DNA of 64,000 nt, taken from Vallitalea longa. GTDB taxonomy: Bacteria; Bacillota; Clostridia; Lachnospirales; Vallitaleaceae. The notes under the pieces were generated by a model, which did not search any database, was not told the origin of the DNA, and saw nothing but the letters and a program-made list of their open reading frames with translations. Position 1 is the stretch's first letter; each line of letters opens with the position of its first letter. The position numbers and the translations under genes were made by a program. The stretch lies in contig NZ_BRLB01000011.1 of assembly GCF_027923465.1 (NCBI RefSeq), forward strand, positions 62,001 to 126,000. Direction: 5' to 3'. Positions 56,049-64,000 of the stretch are shown here, in pieces.

Positions 56049-58112
56049 ATGAATAAAGTAATAGGTATAGACACAGGGGGAACATTTACTGATTCAGTTA
56101 TATATGATTATGATAGCGAACAGATCCTTGCTTCAAGTAAAACCCCTACAACAGTAGAAAATCTAAAAGAATGTATTAATAACGTATTAGATAAATTGCC
56201 CCAAGAACATATGAAAGATGTTAGTACAGTATCTCTATCAACAACTCTTGTAACAAATGCCTGTGTAGAAGGAAAAGGTGCAAAAGGCAAATTAATCTTA
56301 ATAGGCTCTAAGTCAGAAGAAATAGAAAAATACGGCAAAGATTATGGATTTCCATCAACAGATGAAATATTATTCGTAGAAGGTGAAGTTGATACTCAAG
56401 GTAAAATAATATCTACACCTGATTGGGAACAATTCAATATTGATATAGAGAGTTCAAAGAATAGTGTTGATGGTTATGCGATAGTTCAAGTTTTTGGCGT
56501 CATAAACCCTGTATTCGAGTTGAAAGCTAAAAAAATAATAGAAGAGGTAACTAATAAGCCCGTAATCTGTGGACATGAACTTTCTTCTAAACTCAATTAT
56601 ATGAGAAGAGCTGTAAGCTGTTTACTTAATTGCAGAATCGTTCCGTTGTTCAACAATTTTCTTGATGCAATAAAAGATAATCTATTAAAAAGAAATATGG
56701 ATGTTAAAATCATTATTGTACGTAGTGATGGTTCTATTATGACTGAAGAATATGCAAGACAAAAACCTGTGGATACCTTGCTTTCCGGACCAGCTGCCAG
56801 TGTTTGTGGTGCTCTCAGATTAAGCGGTCTAGATAAAGGCATTGTGCTAGATATGGGAGGAACTACAAGCGATCTTGCTATAGTTGAAAACAATCAGGTA
56901 AAAATGGAGGAAGCAGGAGCTAATATAAGTGGTTACAAAACTTCTACTCCATCTATTGATATGTCCACAATAGGTTTAGGAGGCGACAGCGAAATCATTC
57001 TAGACAAAAATGATAATATCCTTGTTGGTCCTAGACGAGTAGTTCCTATATGTACTCTAGCCAGTAAATATCCTATAATAAAAAACTATCTAAAGGAACT
57101 AATTAAAAAAGGCGAAAGTCATTCACGACCTTTAGGTATATTCTATAACTTAATCAAAAGCAAAGATAAAATTGGTTATTATGATTCATTGACTGACCAA
57201 GAAAAAGCAATTATAGAAGCTCTCAATAACGGTCCTATGGATATTACATCATTATGTAAAATCTGTAAAATATCAATATATAATCTTAAGATAGAAGGAT
57301 TAATTGATAATAGCATCATTATGAAAAGCTCTTTGACACCAACTGATATTATGCATGTCAAAGGTGATTTCTACCATTGGGATGTAGAAGCTTCAACTCT
57401 TGCTACAAAACAATTTTCATTGCAATATGAAATAGATGAACAAGAACTTTATAAAAGAATCTATGATACAGTATGTTCCAATCTGTATTTAATGATAGCA
57501 GATAAACTTATGGATTATGACAACATAATGCAATTACCTATACGCTCCAGTAATAAACATGAATATGAAAAGAAAATATCATTACAAACAGAAGCCAAGT
57601 TATTAAAACATGCCTTCACCAGTCAAGGTAAATATTGCAACATTGATATAAAGACCAATTTACCTATTATTGGTATAGGTGCTCCTGCCAAAATATTCTT
57701 ACCGAAAGTTGCAGAAAAGCTAGGAACTAAATGTTATGTCCCTGATTATGCTCATGTTGCCAATGCTATGGGAGCTGCATCTGGTGAAATATCAGTAAGT
57801 ATTGATATTATAATTAACCCTGTATATGAAAACAATACATTCCTATACTATAACGTTATTACTCCAAAAGGGATTAATCACTATAAAGAATATGATGATG
57901 CCTACAAGGCTGCATATGAAAAAACATCCCTATACACGAAAGAAATTGCAATAGAAAGAGGAGCTATAGAGCCTTGCGTTACAATAACAGAAACTGAAAA
58001 AAGAGCTAAAATATCCAATAATAATGATAACAAAATACAGAAAAACTTTCTTATATCTGTTATCCTTACTGGTAAAGCAAATTGTAATCTAGCTGACACT
58101 AAAGCATTATAA
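56049..58112 (+). CDS. Hydantoinase/oxoprolinase-family protein (HyuA-like)
   Basis: 687 residues from the ATG at 56049 with AAGGAAGGG upstream (an in-frame GTG at 56040 overlaps that site). The N-terminal part has the actin-like ATPase hallmarks IGIDTGGTFTDSVIYDY and VLDMGGTTSDLAIV, with CGHELSSKLNYMRRAVSCLL, and the C-terminal part NPVYENNTFLYYNVITPKG. A helix-turn-helix-like stretch near 395-440 (DQEKAIIEALNNGPMDITSL) is present, as in other clostridial members. HyuA-type proteins cleave hydantoins or oxoproline with ATP, but here the HyuB partner is missing, so the substrate is unknown. Confidence 0.85.
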   Translation: MNKVIGIDTGGTFTDSVIYDYDSEQILASSKTPTTVENLKECINNVLDKLPQEHMKDVSTVSLSTTLVTNACVEGKGAKGKLILIGSKSEEIEKYGKDYGFPSTDEILFVEGEVDTQGKIISTPDWEQFNIDIESSKNSVDGYAIVQVFGVINPVFELKAKKIIEEVTNKPVICGHELSSKLNYMRRAVSCLLNCRIVPLFNNFLDAIKDNLLKRNMDVKIIIVRSDGSIMTEEYARQKPVDTLLSGPAASVCGALRLSGLDKGIVLDMGGTTSDLAIVENNQVKMEEAGANISGYKTSTPSIDMSTIGLGGDSEIILDKNDNILVGPRRVVPICTLASKYPIIKNYLKELIKKGESHSRPLGIFYNLIKSKDKIGYYDSLTDQEKAIIEALNNGPMDITSLCKICKISIYNLKIEGLIDNSIIMKSSLTPTDIMHVKGDFYHWDVEASTLATKQFSLQYEIDEQELYKRIYDTVCSNLYLMIADKLMDYDNIMQLPIRSSNKHEYEKKISLQTEAKLLKHAFTSQGKYCNIDIKTNLPIIGIGAPAKIFLPKVAEKLGTKCYVPDYAHVANAMGAASGEISVSIDIIINPVYENNTFLYYNVITPKGINHYKEYDDAYKAAYEKTSLYTKEIAIERGAIEPCVTITETEKRAKISNNNDNKIQKNFLISVILTGKANCNLADTKAL

Positions 58113-58174
58113 TATAATCTTATATTTAATTAAATCTGATTGATATACATAGAAATCATTATTCTCTAGCCAAA

Positions 58175-58209
58175 ACGGTTAATAACAATTATAAAATGTT
58201 ATTAACCGT
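58175..58209. terminator. Bidirectional terminator between convergent genes
   Basis: ACGGTTAATAACA (58175-58187) and TGTTATTAACCGT (58197-58209) are perfect complements with a 9-base AT loop. T-runs are weak. Confidence 0.75.
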
Positions 58210-58229
58210 AGAATTGTTTACATATATAT

Positions 58230-60107
58230 TTATAAATCACAATGACCAATTATGTAGTCATCTTTCTCAAAATCGACTTCAATAGAAGTTCCATCAGAAA
58301 ATATAGTTTTCTGCTTATTATACGTATCATCTAAAAATTTATGACTTATCATTTCACATGTTGCTACCTTAGTTGATAAATCACATACAATTTTATTTTT
58401 TCCTATTTCTTCTTTATCTGCATCGACACCAAGATAACCTACTCCACCATTTAGGAGTGCATACAAAAATCCATCCTTCGATTCTGGTATTCCCCAAGCT
58501 GATTTTGTGAGAGCCCAAGGTATCACAATACAATCATGATAAACTAGATTTAGTAAAGGGACTGGAATACCTCTAGCATTACCTTTATCTATATTTGGAT
58601 ACAGTGCATGTGGAGCATGATGAACCAGATTCATATAAGGTATTGCCCAGTCACAGCCTTCCTCTGAACTTGTAAGAATCCCCTCTGAACTAACGTAATT
58701 AAAACATTCAATCCTTTTGCACATACAATTACGACGAGACATCTTATGTTCTTTATGAAAACATTCATCAAGATTGACTACACTAAAAACATCTAGATAA
58801 CTTCCTCTTAGTTCAATACCTCTACTTTTTAGTGCTTCAAAATTTCTCTTTACATAATATGGAGCAAATGTAGTACATAGATAAGCTTGCTTACCACCTT
58901 CCCATGTTGCTTCCATATCTACATCCCCTTTTTCATCAACAACCGCTTGATTAATATCAAAAGTCTCAGCATCCAGATAATAATCTCTGTATTGGTCATG
59001 AGTTGCGAAAATATAATCTAGTTCTTTACAAGTATCTGTTAATTCCTTCATACCATCAAATCCACCCGCTTTTTCACATGGTGGTAATATATCTGGATGT
59101 TGATTATCATATCCCATTTTTCCCCAACCGTCTAGATGAACATAAGCTTTTTCTACTCCCATGCTCTTCAATCTCTTTAATTGATCCGCTCTCTTACTGA
59201 AAGTTGTTAACTCCTCATTATTACTTGGATTTTCTTTATCATAAAATATGCTTTCAGGTACTATATGCTTATAAATATTAGTGTGTATGATAGGACTACC
59301 TATCAATTTTTCCACATTAGAATTTCTTATATTCTTTTCTTCCAGTGTGATAAATGAACCTTTCTTCTTAACATAATCCTTATATATCTTACACAATGAA
59401 TTGTAATCACAGTCTACTAGGAATCTATATATAAGTTCTCTATTATATCTAATAGAGCCTAATGAAGGTTCCCAGTATGGATATACATTAGTATAACCTT
59501 CTCCCGGATGATCTAATTCATATCCACCATCCCAAGGAGTACTAGCGATAGCTATATACCCATTATTATCTTCTATCTGCCCCCACCATGGCATATATGC
59601 ATCTCTTGTATAATAACGTCCATCCTCAATATTTTCCACTTTCTGATTCCAACCAGTAGGAATAATACATCCTTGCATCATTGGTAATACTGTATAATTA
59701 TCCCTATCTGGTTTATTAAATTCAAAAGGTCCCGGCCATACAACTTTTTTGATAATTCCTTTTGACTCTTTAATTGGAATAAACTGAAAATGTACATCAT
59801 TGAAAGTATTATCAATCCATATGTTAGTTTCAAAACTTATATCTATATCTTTTTTATCTATACTAAATTGTGAAAAAGTAGATCTTATACCATGTCCAAA
59901 TCCTGTTCTATATTCTTCGTGTGAAATATCTCTTGCATCACAAAATAATATTTCATACATTTTATCATTACTTTCTACCTCAATATGTGGTTTGTATGAT
60001 TTAACATAATTCCATTCTTTATTGCCATTATATATAACTACCTTCAGATCCTTAATGTAGTATTTAATCTTTAAATCATTACTTCGAAAAATTATATGTT
60101 CTTTCAT
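58230..60107 (-). CDS. DUF5696-like putative glycoside hydrolase
   Basis: 625 residues, no signal peptide. Residues 1-245 are beta-rich (GHGIRSTFSQF, WDGGYELDHPGEGYTNVYPYW). Residues 260-560 form a TIM-barrel with KAYVHLDGWGKMGYDNQHPD, FATHDQYRDYY, GSYLDVFSVV (Asp439) and LTSSEEGCDWA (Glu482/Glu483). The order, barrel strand with Asp then a strand with Glu about 44 residues later, is the same as in GH101 and in the protein at 34031-37546, so the two may be distant relatives. I know such proteins as DUF5696, with no settled substrate. RBS GGAGG. Not linked to a transporter. Confidence 0.6.
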   Translation of the reverse strand: MKEHIIFRSNDLKIKYYIKDLKVVIYNGNKEWNYVKSYKPHIEVESNDKMYEILFCDARDISHEEYRTGFGHGIRSTFSQFSIDKKDIDISFETNIWIDNTFNDVHFQFIPIKESKGIIKKVVWPGPFEFNKPDRDNYTVLPMMQGCIIPTGWNQKVENIEDGRYYTRDAYMPWWGQIEDNNGYIAIASTPWDGGYELDHPGEGYTNVYPYWEPSLGSIRYNRELIYRFLVDCDYNSLCKIYKDYVKKKGSFITLEEKNIRNSNVEKLIGSPIIHTNIYKHIVPESIFYDKENPSNNEELTTFSKRADQLKRLKSMGVEKAYVHLDGWGKMGYDNQHPDILPPCEKAGGFDGMKELTDTCKELDYIFATHDQYRDYYLDAETFDINQAVVDEKGDVDMEATWEGGKQAYLCTTFAPYYVKRNFEALKSRGIELRGSYLDVFSVVNLDECFHKEHKMSRRNCMCKRIECFNYVSSEGILTSSEEGCDWAIPYMNLVHHAPHALYPNIDKGNARGIPVPLLNLVYHDCIVIPWALTKSAWGIPESKDGFLYALLNGGVGYLGVDADKEEIGKNKIVCDLSTKVATCEMISHKFLDDTYNKQKTIFSDGTSIEVDFEKDDYIIGHCDL

Positions 60108-60179
60108 TCCATAACCTCCTCATATCAATTATCCATTTTGAATAACTAATTAACATTAATAATACTTATTTTTTTGCTG

Positions 60180-60938
60180 CTAATATTTTAGATCCTCATC
60201 AATATAACATTTATATATGGACAAGCCAACGATTTTAATTATTGGAGCTAATACCAATCCAATTACAATCAATCCTATTCTTGTAGATAAAAAAGCTGTT
60301 TTACTTAATTCTATATTCATCCAATTAGGTAAAGATGTCAATAAAACAGTAGGTATTATTTGTATGATTAAAGTAGCAAAATAGTATTTAACCATTATAC
60401 TTTTATCGATCAAATATAATTCTTTACTTCTACTAATAAAGTTAGTGCCTTCTTCCAGAATTAATACATAACTTAACAAACAAAATCTAATCATTATATA
60501 TAAGAATAATATAATAAAAATTATTATAACAAGTGTACCCAAAGTCCCTCTCAAAGCTATTATGGTAACCATACATATCAATAAAGCTACTATAATAAAT
60601 GAACCTACTACAATATATCCTAGAATATATTTAGGTAATTTCTTGAACGAGTTTTTAATTATATTCGGGTAGTTATCATTTATCTTCTCATAACTGTTAT
60701 CTATTATAAGTATTGAAATGATACTCAATACAGCCGTAATAACAATTCCTAATAAATTGTATATAGATTGACTTAACTGCCCCACTGTATCATTACTAAA
60801 ATACGCAATATATGCCTGATATGTATTATAAGAATTGAATATGCACTTAATAAATTCAACAATATAAATAGCAATTCCACATCTTTTTACTATTTGAATT
60901 ACATCATTTTTAATTCTGGCTAATGTTAGCTCTTCCAT
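60180..60938 (-). CDS. Polytopic membrane protein of unknown function
   Basis: 252 residues with about six transmembrane helices (for example LGIVITAVLSIISILIID, YIVVGSFIIVALLICMVTI, LGTLVIIIFIILFLYIMI). Hydrophobic layout and short loops recall the membrane domain found in glycerophosphodiester phosphodiesterases, but there is no enzyme domain. Its own SigA-type promoter is visible upstream. RBS GAAAGGATGG is modest. Confidence 0.65.
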   Translation of the reverse strand: MEELTLARIKNDVIQIVKRCGIAIYIVEFIKCIFNSYNTYQAYIAYFSNDTVGQLSQSIYNLLGIVITAVLSIISILIIDNSYEKINDNYPNIIKNSFKKLPKYILGYIVVGSFIIVALLICMVTIIALRGTLGTLVIIIFIILFLYIMIRFCLLSYVLILEEGTNFISRSKELYLIDKSIMVKYYFATLIIQIIPTVLLTSLPNWMNIELSKTAFLSTRIGLIVIGLVLAPIIKIVGLSIYKCYIDEDLKY

Positions 60939-61020
60939 TACTCCATCCTTTCATAATTAATTTCAAAAAAATAGTTATTTCTTCTCCTTCCATATAACAT
61001 ATGTTTATAATTACAATTCA

Positions 61021-61049
61021 ATTGTAGCAAAAACAATTACATACGTCAA
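61021..61049 (-). promoter_or_regulatory. SigA-type promoter of the membrane protein gene
   Basis: On the minus strand: TTGACG (complement at 61044-61049), 17-base spacer ending TGC, TACAAT (complement at 61021-61026). Confidence 0.75.
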
Positions 61050-61275
61050 TTATGTTTATAATATATTATATTTCTACATTATACGTATCATAATCATATT
61101 ATTAAAACTTAGTAATTTTCTCAAATGAGAGTATAACAAAAATCAGATTAATAAACCTGTAATTATTAATCAAAGTTATTAATTATTTCAATATATAATA
61201 TAAATAATGCAATAATTTATCTAAATAACTTAATATTATAAATTATTATTATGCATTTATTTCCAAACCCAAACG

Positions 61276-61312
61276 AAAGGTCATTAGGTTAATATTTATC
61301 CCAATGACCTTT
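61276..61312 (-). terminator. Rho-independent terminator of the lipoprotein gene
   Basis: AAAGGTCATT (61276-61285) pairs with AATGACCTTT (61303-61312), extended by inner GG/CC pairs. It is about 65 bases past the stop codon. Confidence 0.8.
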
Positions 61313-61374
61313 TATTATTATTTATTTTCATTCATATTTGATTAATAAAATTCCACTTGCTAATAGAGTAGTAT

Positions 61375-61833
61375 TTACCATATTATATCAATTTTCCCTT
61401 TAGCTTTTTCTCCTATTAATGCAACTTTTATCTTATTATCACTACTTTCAATAACTATGTTTCTACAAAATTCCTCTATATTTACATCTCCATCACATTC
61501 TTGTTGCAATTGTTCTAGCTCGTTCATATATTCTTTTTCTGATAAATTAATATCACTAATTATATTATCTTGTGAATCTCTAAATTGCAAATTAAGATTT
61601 CCTTCTTTTATTAGATAATTAAATTCAAATTTATACTCTTCTCCTTTTTTACTACTAAAAGCTCTAATATCTTCCCCATCCAATTTTGCAAATTCCATAC
61701 TAATTTCTCCATATTTAGAGTTTTCAACTAGCTCTGTGTGATTCGCTATACTAGTAATTTCAAGTGTTTTTTTCCCACAACCTGTCAACATCAAAACTAT
61801 CATTAATATTATTACTATTTTGGTTGATTTCAT
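61375..61833 (-). CDS. Small lipoprotein of unknown function
   Basis: 152 residues from the ATG at 61833 with AGGAGG upstream; the longer ORF to 61887 overlaps the NUDIX gene and lacks a site. Lipobox MLTGC with Cys19. The rest is a beta-rich domain (EYKFEFNYLIKEGNLNLQF) with an acidic helix (SEKEYMNELEQLQQECDGD) and two cysteines that could form a disulfide. It starts 22 bases after the NUDIX gene, so may be co-transcribed with it. Confidence 0.75.
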   Translation of the reverse strand: MKSTKIVIILMIVLMLTGCGKKTLEITSIANHTELVENSKYGEISMEFAKLDGEDIRAFSSKKGEEYKFEFNYLIKEGNLNLQFRDSQDNIISDINLSEKEYMNELEQLQQECDGDVNIEEFCRNIVIESSDNKIKVALIGEKAKGKIDIIW

Positions 61834-61855
61834 AGTATCCTCCTTATCATCAGAA

Positions 61856-62374
61856 TTATATCCTATCACTATATAAAAAATCCTCAAATTCTTTTCTTAA
61901 TGGTACTAACCTTTCTGCAACTGGTAATGCAATGACTCTAGATTTAATCATATCATCTAGTTTATCTAGAGTTACCCATTGTGCTTCAACAGTTTCCCCA
62001 TCCTGCAATTTCAATTCAGAAATTTTAGGACTTTTTCTGATAATATATGTATCTACAAATGCTGTTTTTTCTTTTCTAGTCCCAAGAAAAAACAAATCAC
62101 TTTCATCAGCAACTATTCCAGTTTCTTCATTTAATTCTCTTATTGCTCCTCCTTTACTGGTTTCACCAGCTAATACAGATCCACCAGTATTCTCCCATAA
62201 ATTAGGATATTTTTCCTTGTTGGGATGGCGTAATGTCAATAATATTTTATTATCATCATTTACGGTCCAAACATTTATAGCAATGTGATATTTCCCAATT
62301 TCCATTTTATCTTGTCTATTATGAGTTTTATCTAGCAGTTGCCTTTTATCATTATATAAATCCCATATTTCCAT
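61856..62374 (-). CDS. NUDIX hydrolase
   Basis: 172 residues from the ATG at 62374 with GGAGGT eight bases upstream (the ORF can be read to 62389). The full NUDIX box is present: GSVLAGETSKGGAIRELNEE followed by TGI, at about residues 67-89. The N-terminal DLYNDKRQLLDKTHNR is like that of IPP isomerase-type NUDIX proteins such as YfcD. It should hydrolyse a nucleoside diphosphate-linked compound with a divalent metal; the substrate cannot be told from the sequence. Confidence 0.92.
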   Translation of the reverse strand: MEIWDLYNDKRQLLDKTHNRQDKMEIGKYHIAINVWTVNDDNKILLTLRHPNKEKYPNLWENTGGSVLAGETSKGGAIRELNEETGIVADESDLFFLGTRKEKTAFVDTYIIRKSPKISELKLQDGETVEAQWVTLDKLDDMIKSRVIALPVAERLVPLRKEFEDFLYSDRI

Positions 62375-62478
62375 TGAATCTACCTCCATTAATTAAGACA
62401 TTTAGTACTGCAATTATTATACATATATTTTTTCAATATAAATAGATCATTATTTTAAATATTAGTTCTTACTAGATT

Positions 62479-63405
62479 TCATATATCTAACCAATCTTTA
62501 TTATTACGAATAAAAGGGGCTTTCACATCTGTCGAAACAATTTCTTTATACGTATTGGGCTTTCTATATGCATTACCCCATGTTTCCCTTTTTCTGTAAT
62601 CTCTTAAGGATTCAAGATTGAAATCAGCCATATATATTCCTTCATTTTCATCAGCCTCAATTATTTTCATATCTCTACAACCATTTTCATCAAAGGCTAT
62701 TCCATCAAAAGCAACTGAATGTCCTAATCCTTTTCCTGCATAATTACAGACTGCTATACCTACCATGTTTTCAAATGCCCTTGTCCTAATCTGTGATAAT
62801 CTATTAATCTCTAATTCACAAGCATTGGGAACTAGAACAATTTCAGCACCTTTTAGCATTAATACACGAGCGCTTTCTGGAAATTCCCTATCATAACATA
62901 TCATAGCACCTATTTTCACTCTACCTTTCGATGTTTCTAAATCTATTACTTTGAACTCATCACCAGAAGTACAATGATATTCTAACGAGAAATCACATGT
63001 ATGCACTTTTGCATATGTCATCACTATGTTACCATTATGATCAATTATTGATAAGGTATTTCTAGGATTTTGGTTACCATATGTTTCTAAATATGTTATG
63101 CCTATCGCAATATTTAACTCTTTTGCTAGATAACAGAAGTGTTTTATATAATCACTGTCAGTTGATATACTCTGTCTCTTCCATTTCTCCAATAACTCGG
63201 GGTATTTAGGATTACATGGGTTATAATCATAATCATTAACTTCATTATGATATGGTGTATATCCTATATTCCACATCTCCGGCAACAGTACAATATCCGC
63301 TCCTTCCTTTGCTGCTTGACGGCAATAAGAATCAGCTTTTACGGTATTAGCCAATTGGTCATTTTTATTAGGTTCCAGTTGAAGTAATGCTATTTTCAGT
63401 TTCAT
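62479..63405 (-). CDS. Carbon-nitrogen hydrolase (nitrilase superfamily amidase)
   Basis: 308 residues with the complete Glu-Lys-Cys triad: Glu43 (LLPEMW), Lys133 (YAKVHTC) and Cys170 (MICYDREFPES). The fold is that of omega-amidase/N-carbamoyl-putrescine amidase-type enzymes. It probably hydrolyses an amide or carbamoyl group in the cytoplasm. It starts 29 bases after the methyltransferase gene, so may share its transcript. RBS AGAGGTG. Confidence 0.92.
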   Translation of the reverse strand: MKLKIALLQLEPNKNDQLANTVKADSYCRQAAKEGADIVLLPEMWNIGYTPYHNEVNDYDYNPCNPKYPELLEKWKRQSISTDSDYIKHFCYLAKELNIAIGITYLETYGNQNPRNTLSIIDHNGNIVMTYAKVHTCDFSLEYHCTSGDEFKVIDLETSKGRVKIGAMICYDREFPESARVLMLKGAEIVLVPNACELEINRLSQIRTRAFENMVGIAVCNYAGKGLGHSVAFDGIAFDENGCRDMKIIEADENEGIYMADFNLESLRDYRKRETWGNAYRKPNTYKEIVSTDVKAPFIRNNKDWLDI

Positions 63406-63434
63406 ATAAACACACCTCTTTTAATAATTGTTTT

Positions 63435-64000
63435 TTACACTTTATGTATAACAAGAAAAACACTTGACTTATCTATCTCTTCAACATAATAATCATATCC
63501 TGATAAAGCTCCTATTTCATTCAAGTCATTCATAGTGTATGTTGTCGCTTTAAATCCATCTTTACATATTATAACTCCATCTTTTGTTTTATCATAATCA
63601 ATTTTGCCTAACAAGCTCTTCTCGGCTTGCTCTTCAAACCACCTAAGCCTGTGATACCAAAATTTTTCACTATACGTACTAAAATATATTTTTCCTCCAT
63701 CTACTACCAATTGTAAAATCTTCTTTATCAATTCATTAGATGTAATATTCATAGCTGATAAGCCATTCTGGAGACAAATTATCGTATCAAACTTTTCTTC
63801 TAATGTTATATTATGTATATCCATATTGATAATTTCCGCATTTGGAGTATCCTTTAGATATTCTTTACTTAATGATACATTCTCTTTTGAAATGTCAATT
63901 CCAACAATTGACTTACAATTACTTGCAATTTCCTTGACAATACGTCCATAACCTGCACCCAATTCTAGGACTCTTTCACTTCCTGTAAGATTGTCTTTGA
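63435..64000 (-). CDS. Class I SAM-dependent methyltransferase (5' end beyond the window)
   Basis: The reading frame is open to the right edge of the window, so the N-terminus is missing; about 188 residues are visible. The SAM-binding motif I is in full: VLELGAGYGRIVKE, followed by VGIDISKENV (motif II acidic residue) and FDTIICLQNG. The product resembles the broad methyltransferase-25/11 group. An apparent TTG start at 63962 lies inside motif I, so it is not the true start. Substrate unknown. Upstream of the amidase gene on the same strand. Confidence 0.88.
   Translation of the reverse strand, partial: KDNLTGSERVLELGAGYGRIVKEIASNCKSIVGIDISKENVSLSKEYLKDTPNAEIINMDIHNITLEEKFDTIICLQNGLSAMNITSNELIKKILQLVVDGGKIYFSTYSEKFWYHRLRWFEEQAEKSLLGKIDYDKTKDGVIICKDGFKATTYTMNDLNEIGALSGYDYYVEEIDKSSVFLVIHKV

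Larger units (their letters stand above)
60939..61374. other. 436-base intergenic region
   Basis: Holds the promoter of the membrane protein gene (61021-61049) and the terminator of the lipoprotein gene (61276-61312). The stretch between is AT-rich with nothing I can support. Confidence 0.5.

Overview
The window looks like a chromosomal stretch of a low-GC, Gram-positive, strictly anaerobic bacterium of the class Clostridia. The DNA is very AT-rich, ribosome binding sites are strong (GGAGG type), and several genes start with GTG or TTG. It carries a group B [FeFe] hydrogenase, a NifX/MinD-ferredoxin cluster, lipoprotein-based sugar ABC transporters without their own ATPase, and YesM/YesN-type two-component systems. 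The mix of sugar-use genes would fit a Vallitalea-like or related polysaccharide-degrading anaerobe, but the genus cannot be proved from the sequence alone. I see no rRNA, tRNA, CRISPR array, phage or transposase gene.

Layout. (1) 1-5361: end of an [FeFe] hydrogenase, a Fur-family regulator, a four-gene NifX/MinD-ferredoxin operon, and an ECF sigma/anti-sigma pair. (2) 5523-7803: purine nucleoside phosphorylase, then a GNAT acetyltransferase preceded by a short leader ORF and a hairpin that buries its ribosome binding site. (3) 7976-11843: three secreted proteins on the minus strand: a Kunitz/STI-like protein, an alpha-toxin-like phospholipase C with a PLAT domain, and a caspase-fold protease. 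(4) 12245-13213: a radical SAM enzyme. (5) 13414-27204: a sugar-uptake locus (solute-binding protein, two permeases, GHL6-type glycosidase, leucyl aminopeptidase, CutC, transglutaminase-like protein) with a divergent histidine kinase/AraC response regulator pair. (6) 27277-33969: VOC protein, threonine aldolase, GH98 enzyme, UroD-like protein and a divergent AraC regulator. (7) 34031-50857: a second sugar locus (GH101-like enzyme, DUF5107/TPR protein, GH95-like enzyme, two permeases, solute-binding protein, response regulator, histidine kinase) with a divergent orphan solute-binding lipoprotein. (8) 50882-64000: a tandemly duplicated membrane protein, an epimerase, a lipoprotein, a hydantoinase-family protein, a DUF5696-like glycosidase, and single genes for a membrane protein, a lipoprotein, a NUDIX hydrolase, a nitrilase-family amidase and a methyltransferase.

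How the genes work together. The two large loci have the same plan: a YesM/YesN pair senses an extracellular signal, a lipoprotein and two permeases import an oligosaccharide (energised by an ATPase encoded elsewhere), and intracellular or secreted glycosidases cut it. The predicted specificities (GH98 endo-galactosidase family, GH101-like endo-GalNAcase, GH95 fucosidase family), with tandem F5/8 type C carbohydrate-binding domains, point to complex animal-type or mucin-like glycans. The aminopeptidase and transglutaminase-like protein in the first locus suggest that the peptide part of a glycopeptide may be used too.

The most unusual signals are the leader-ORF/hairpin arrangement before the GNAT gene, two near-identical 120-nt foldable repeats about 20 kb apart (one covering the stop codon of a solute-binding protein gene), a full Kunitz-STI signature in a bacterial secreted protein, and a transglutaminase-like protein with a second, cysteine-less copy of the fold.
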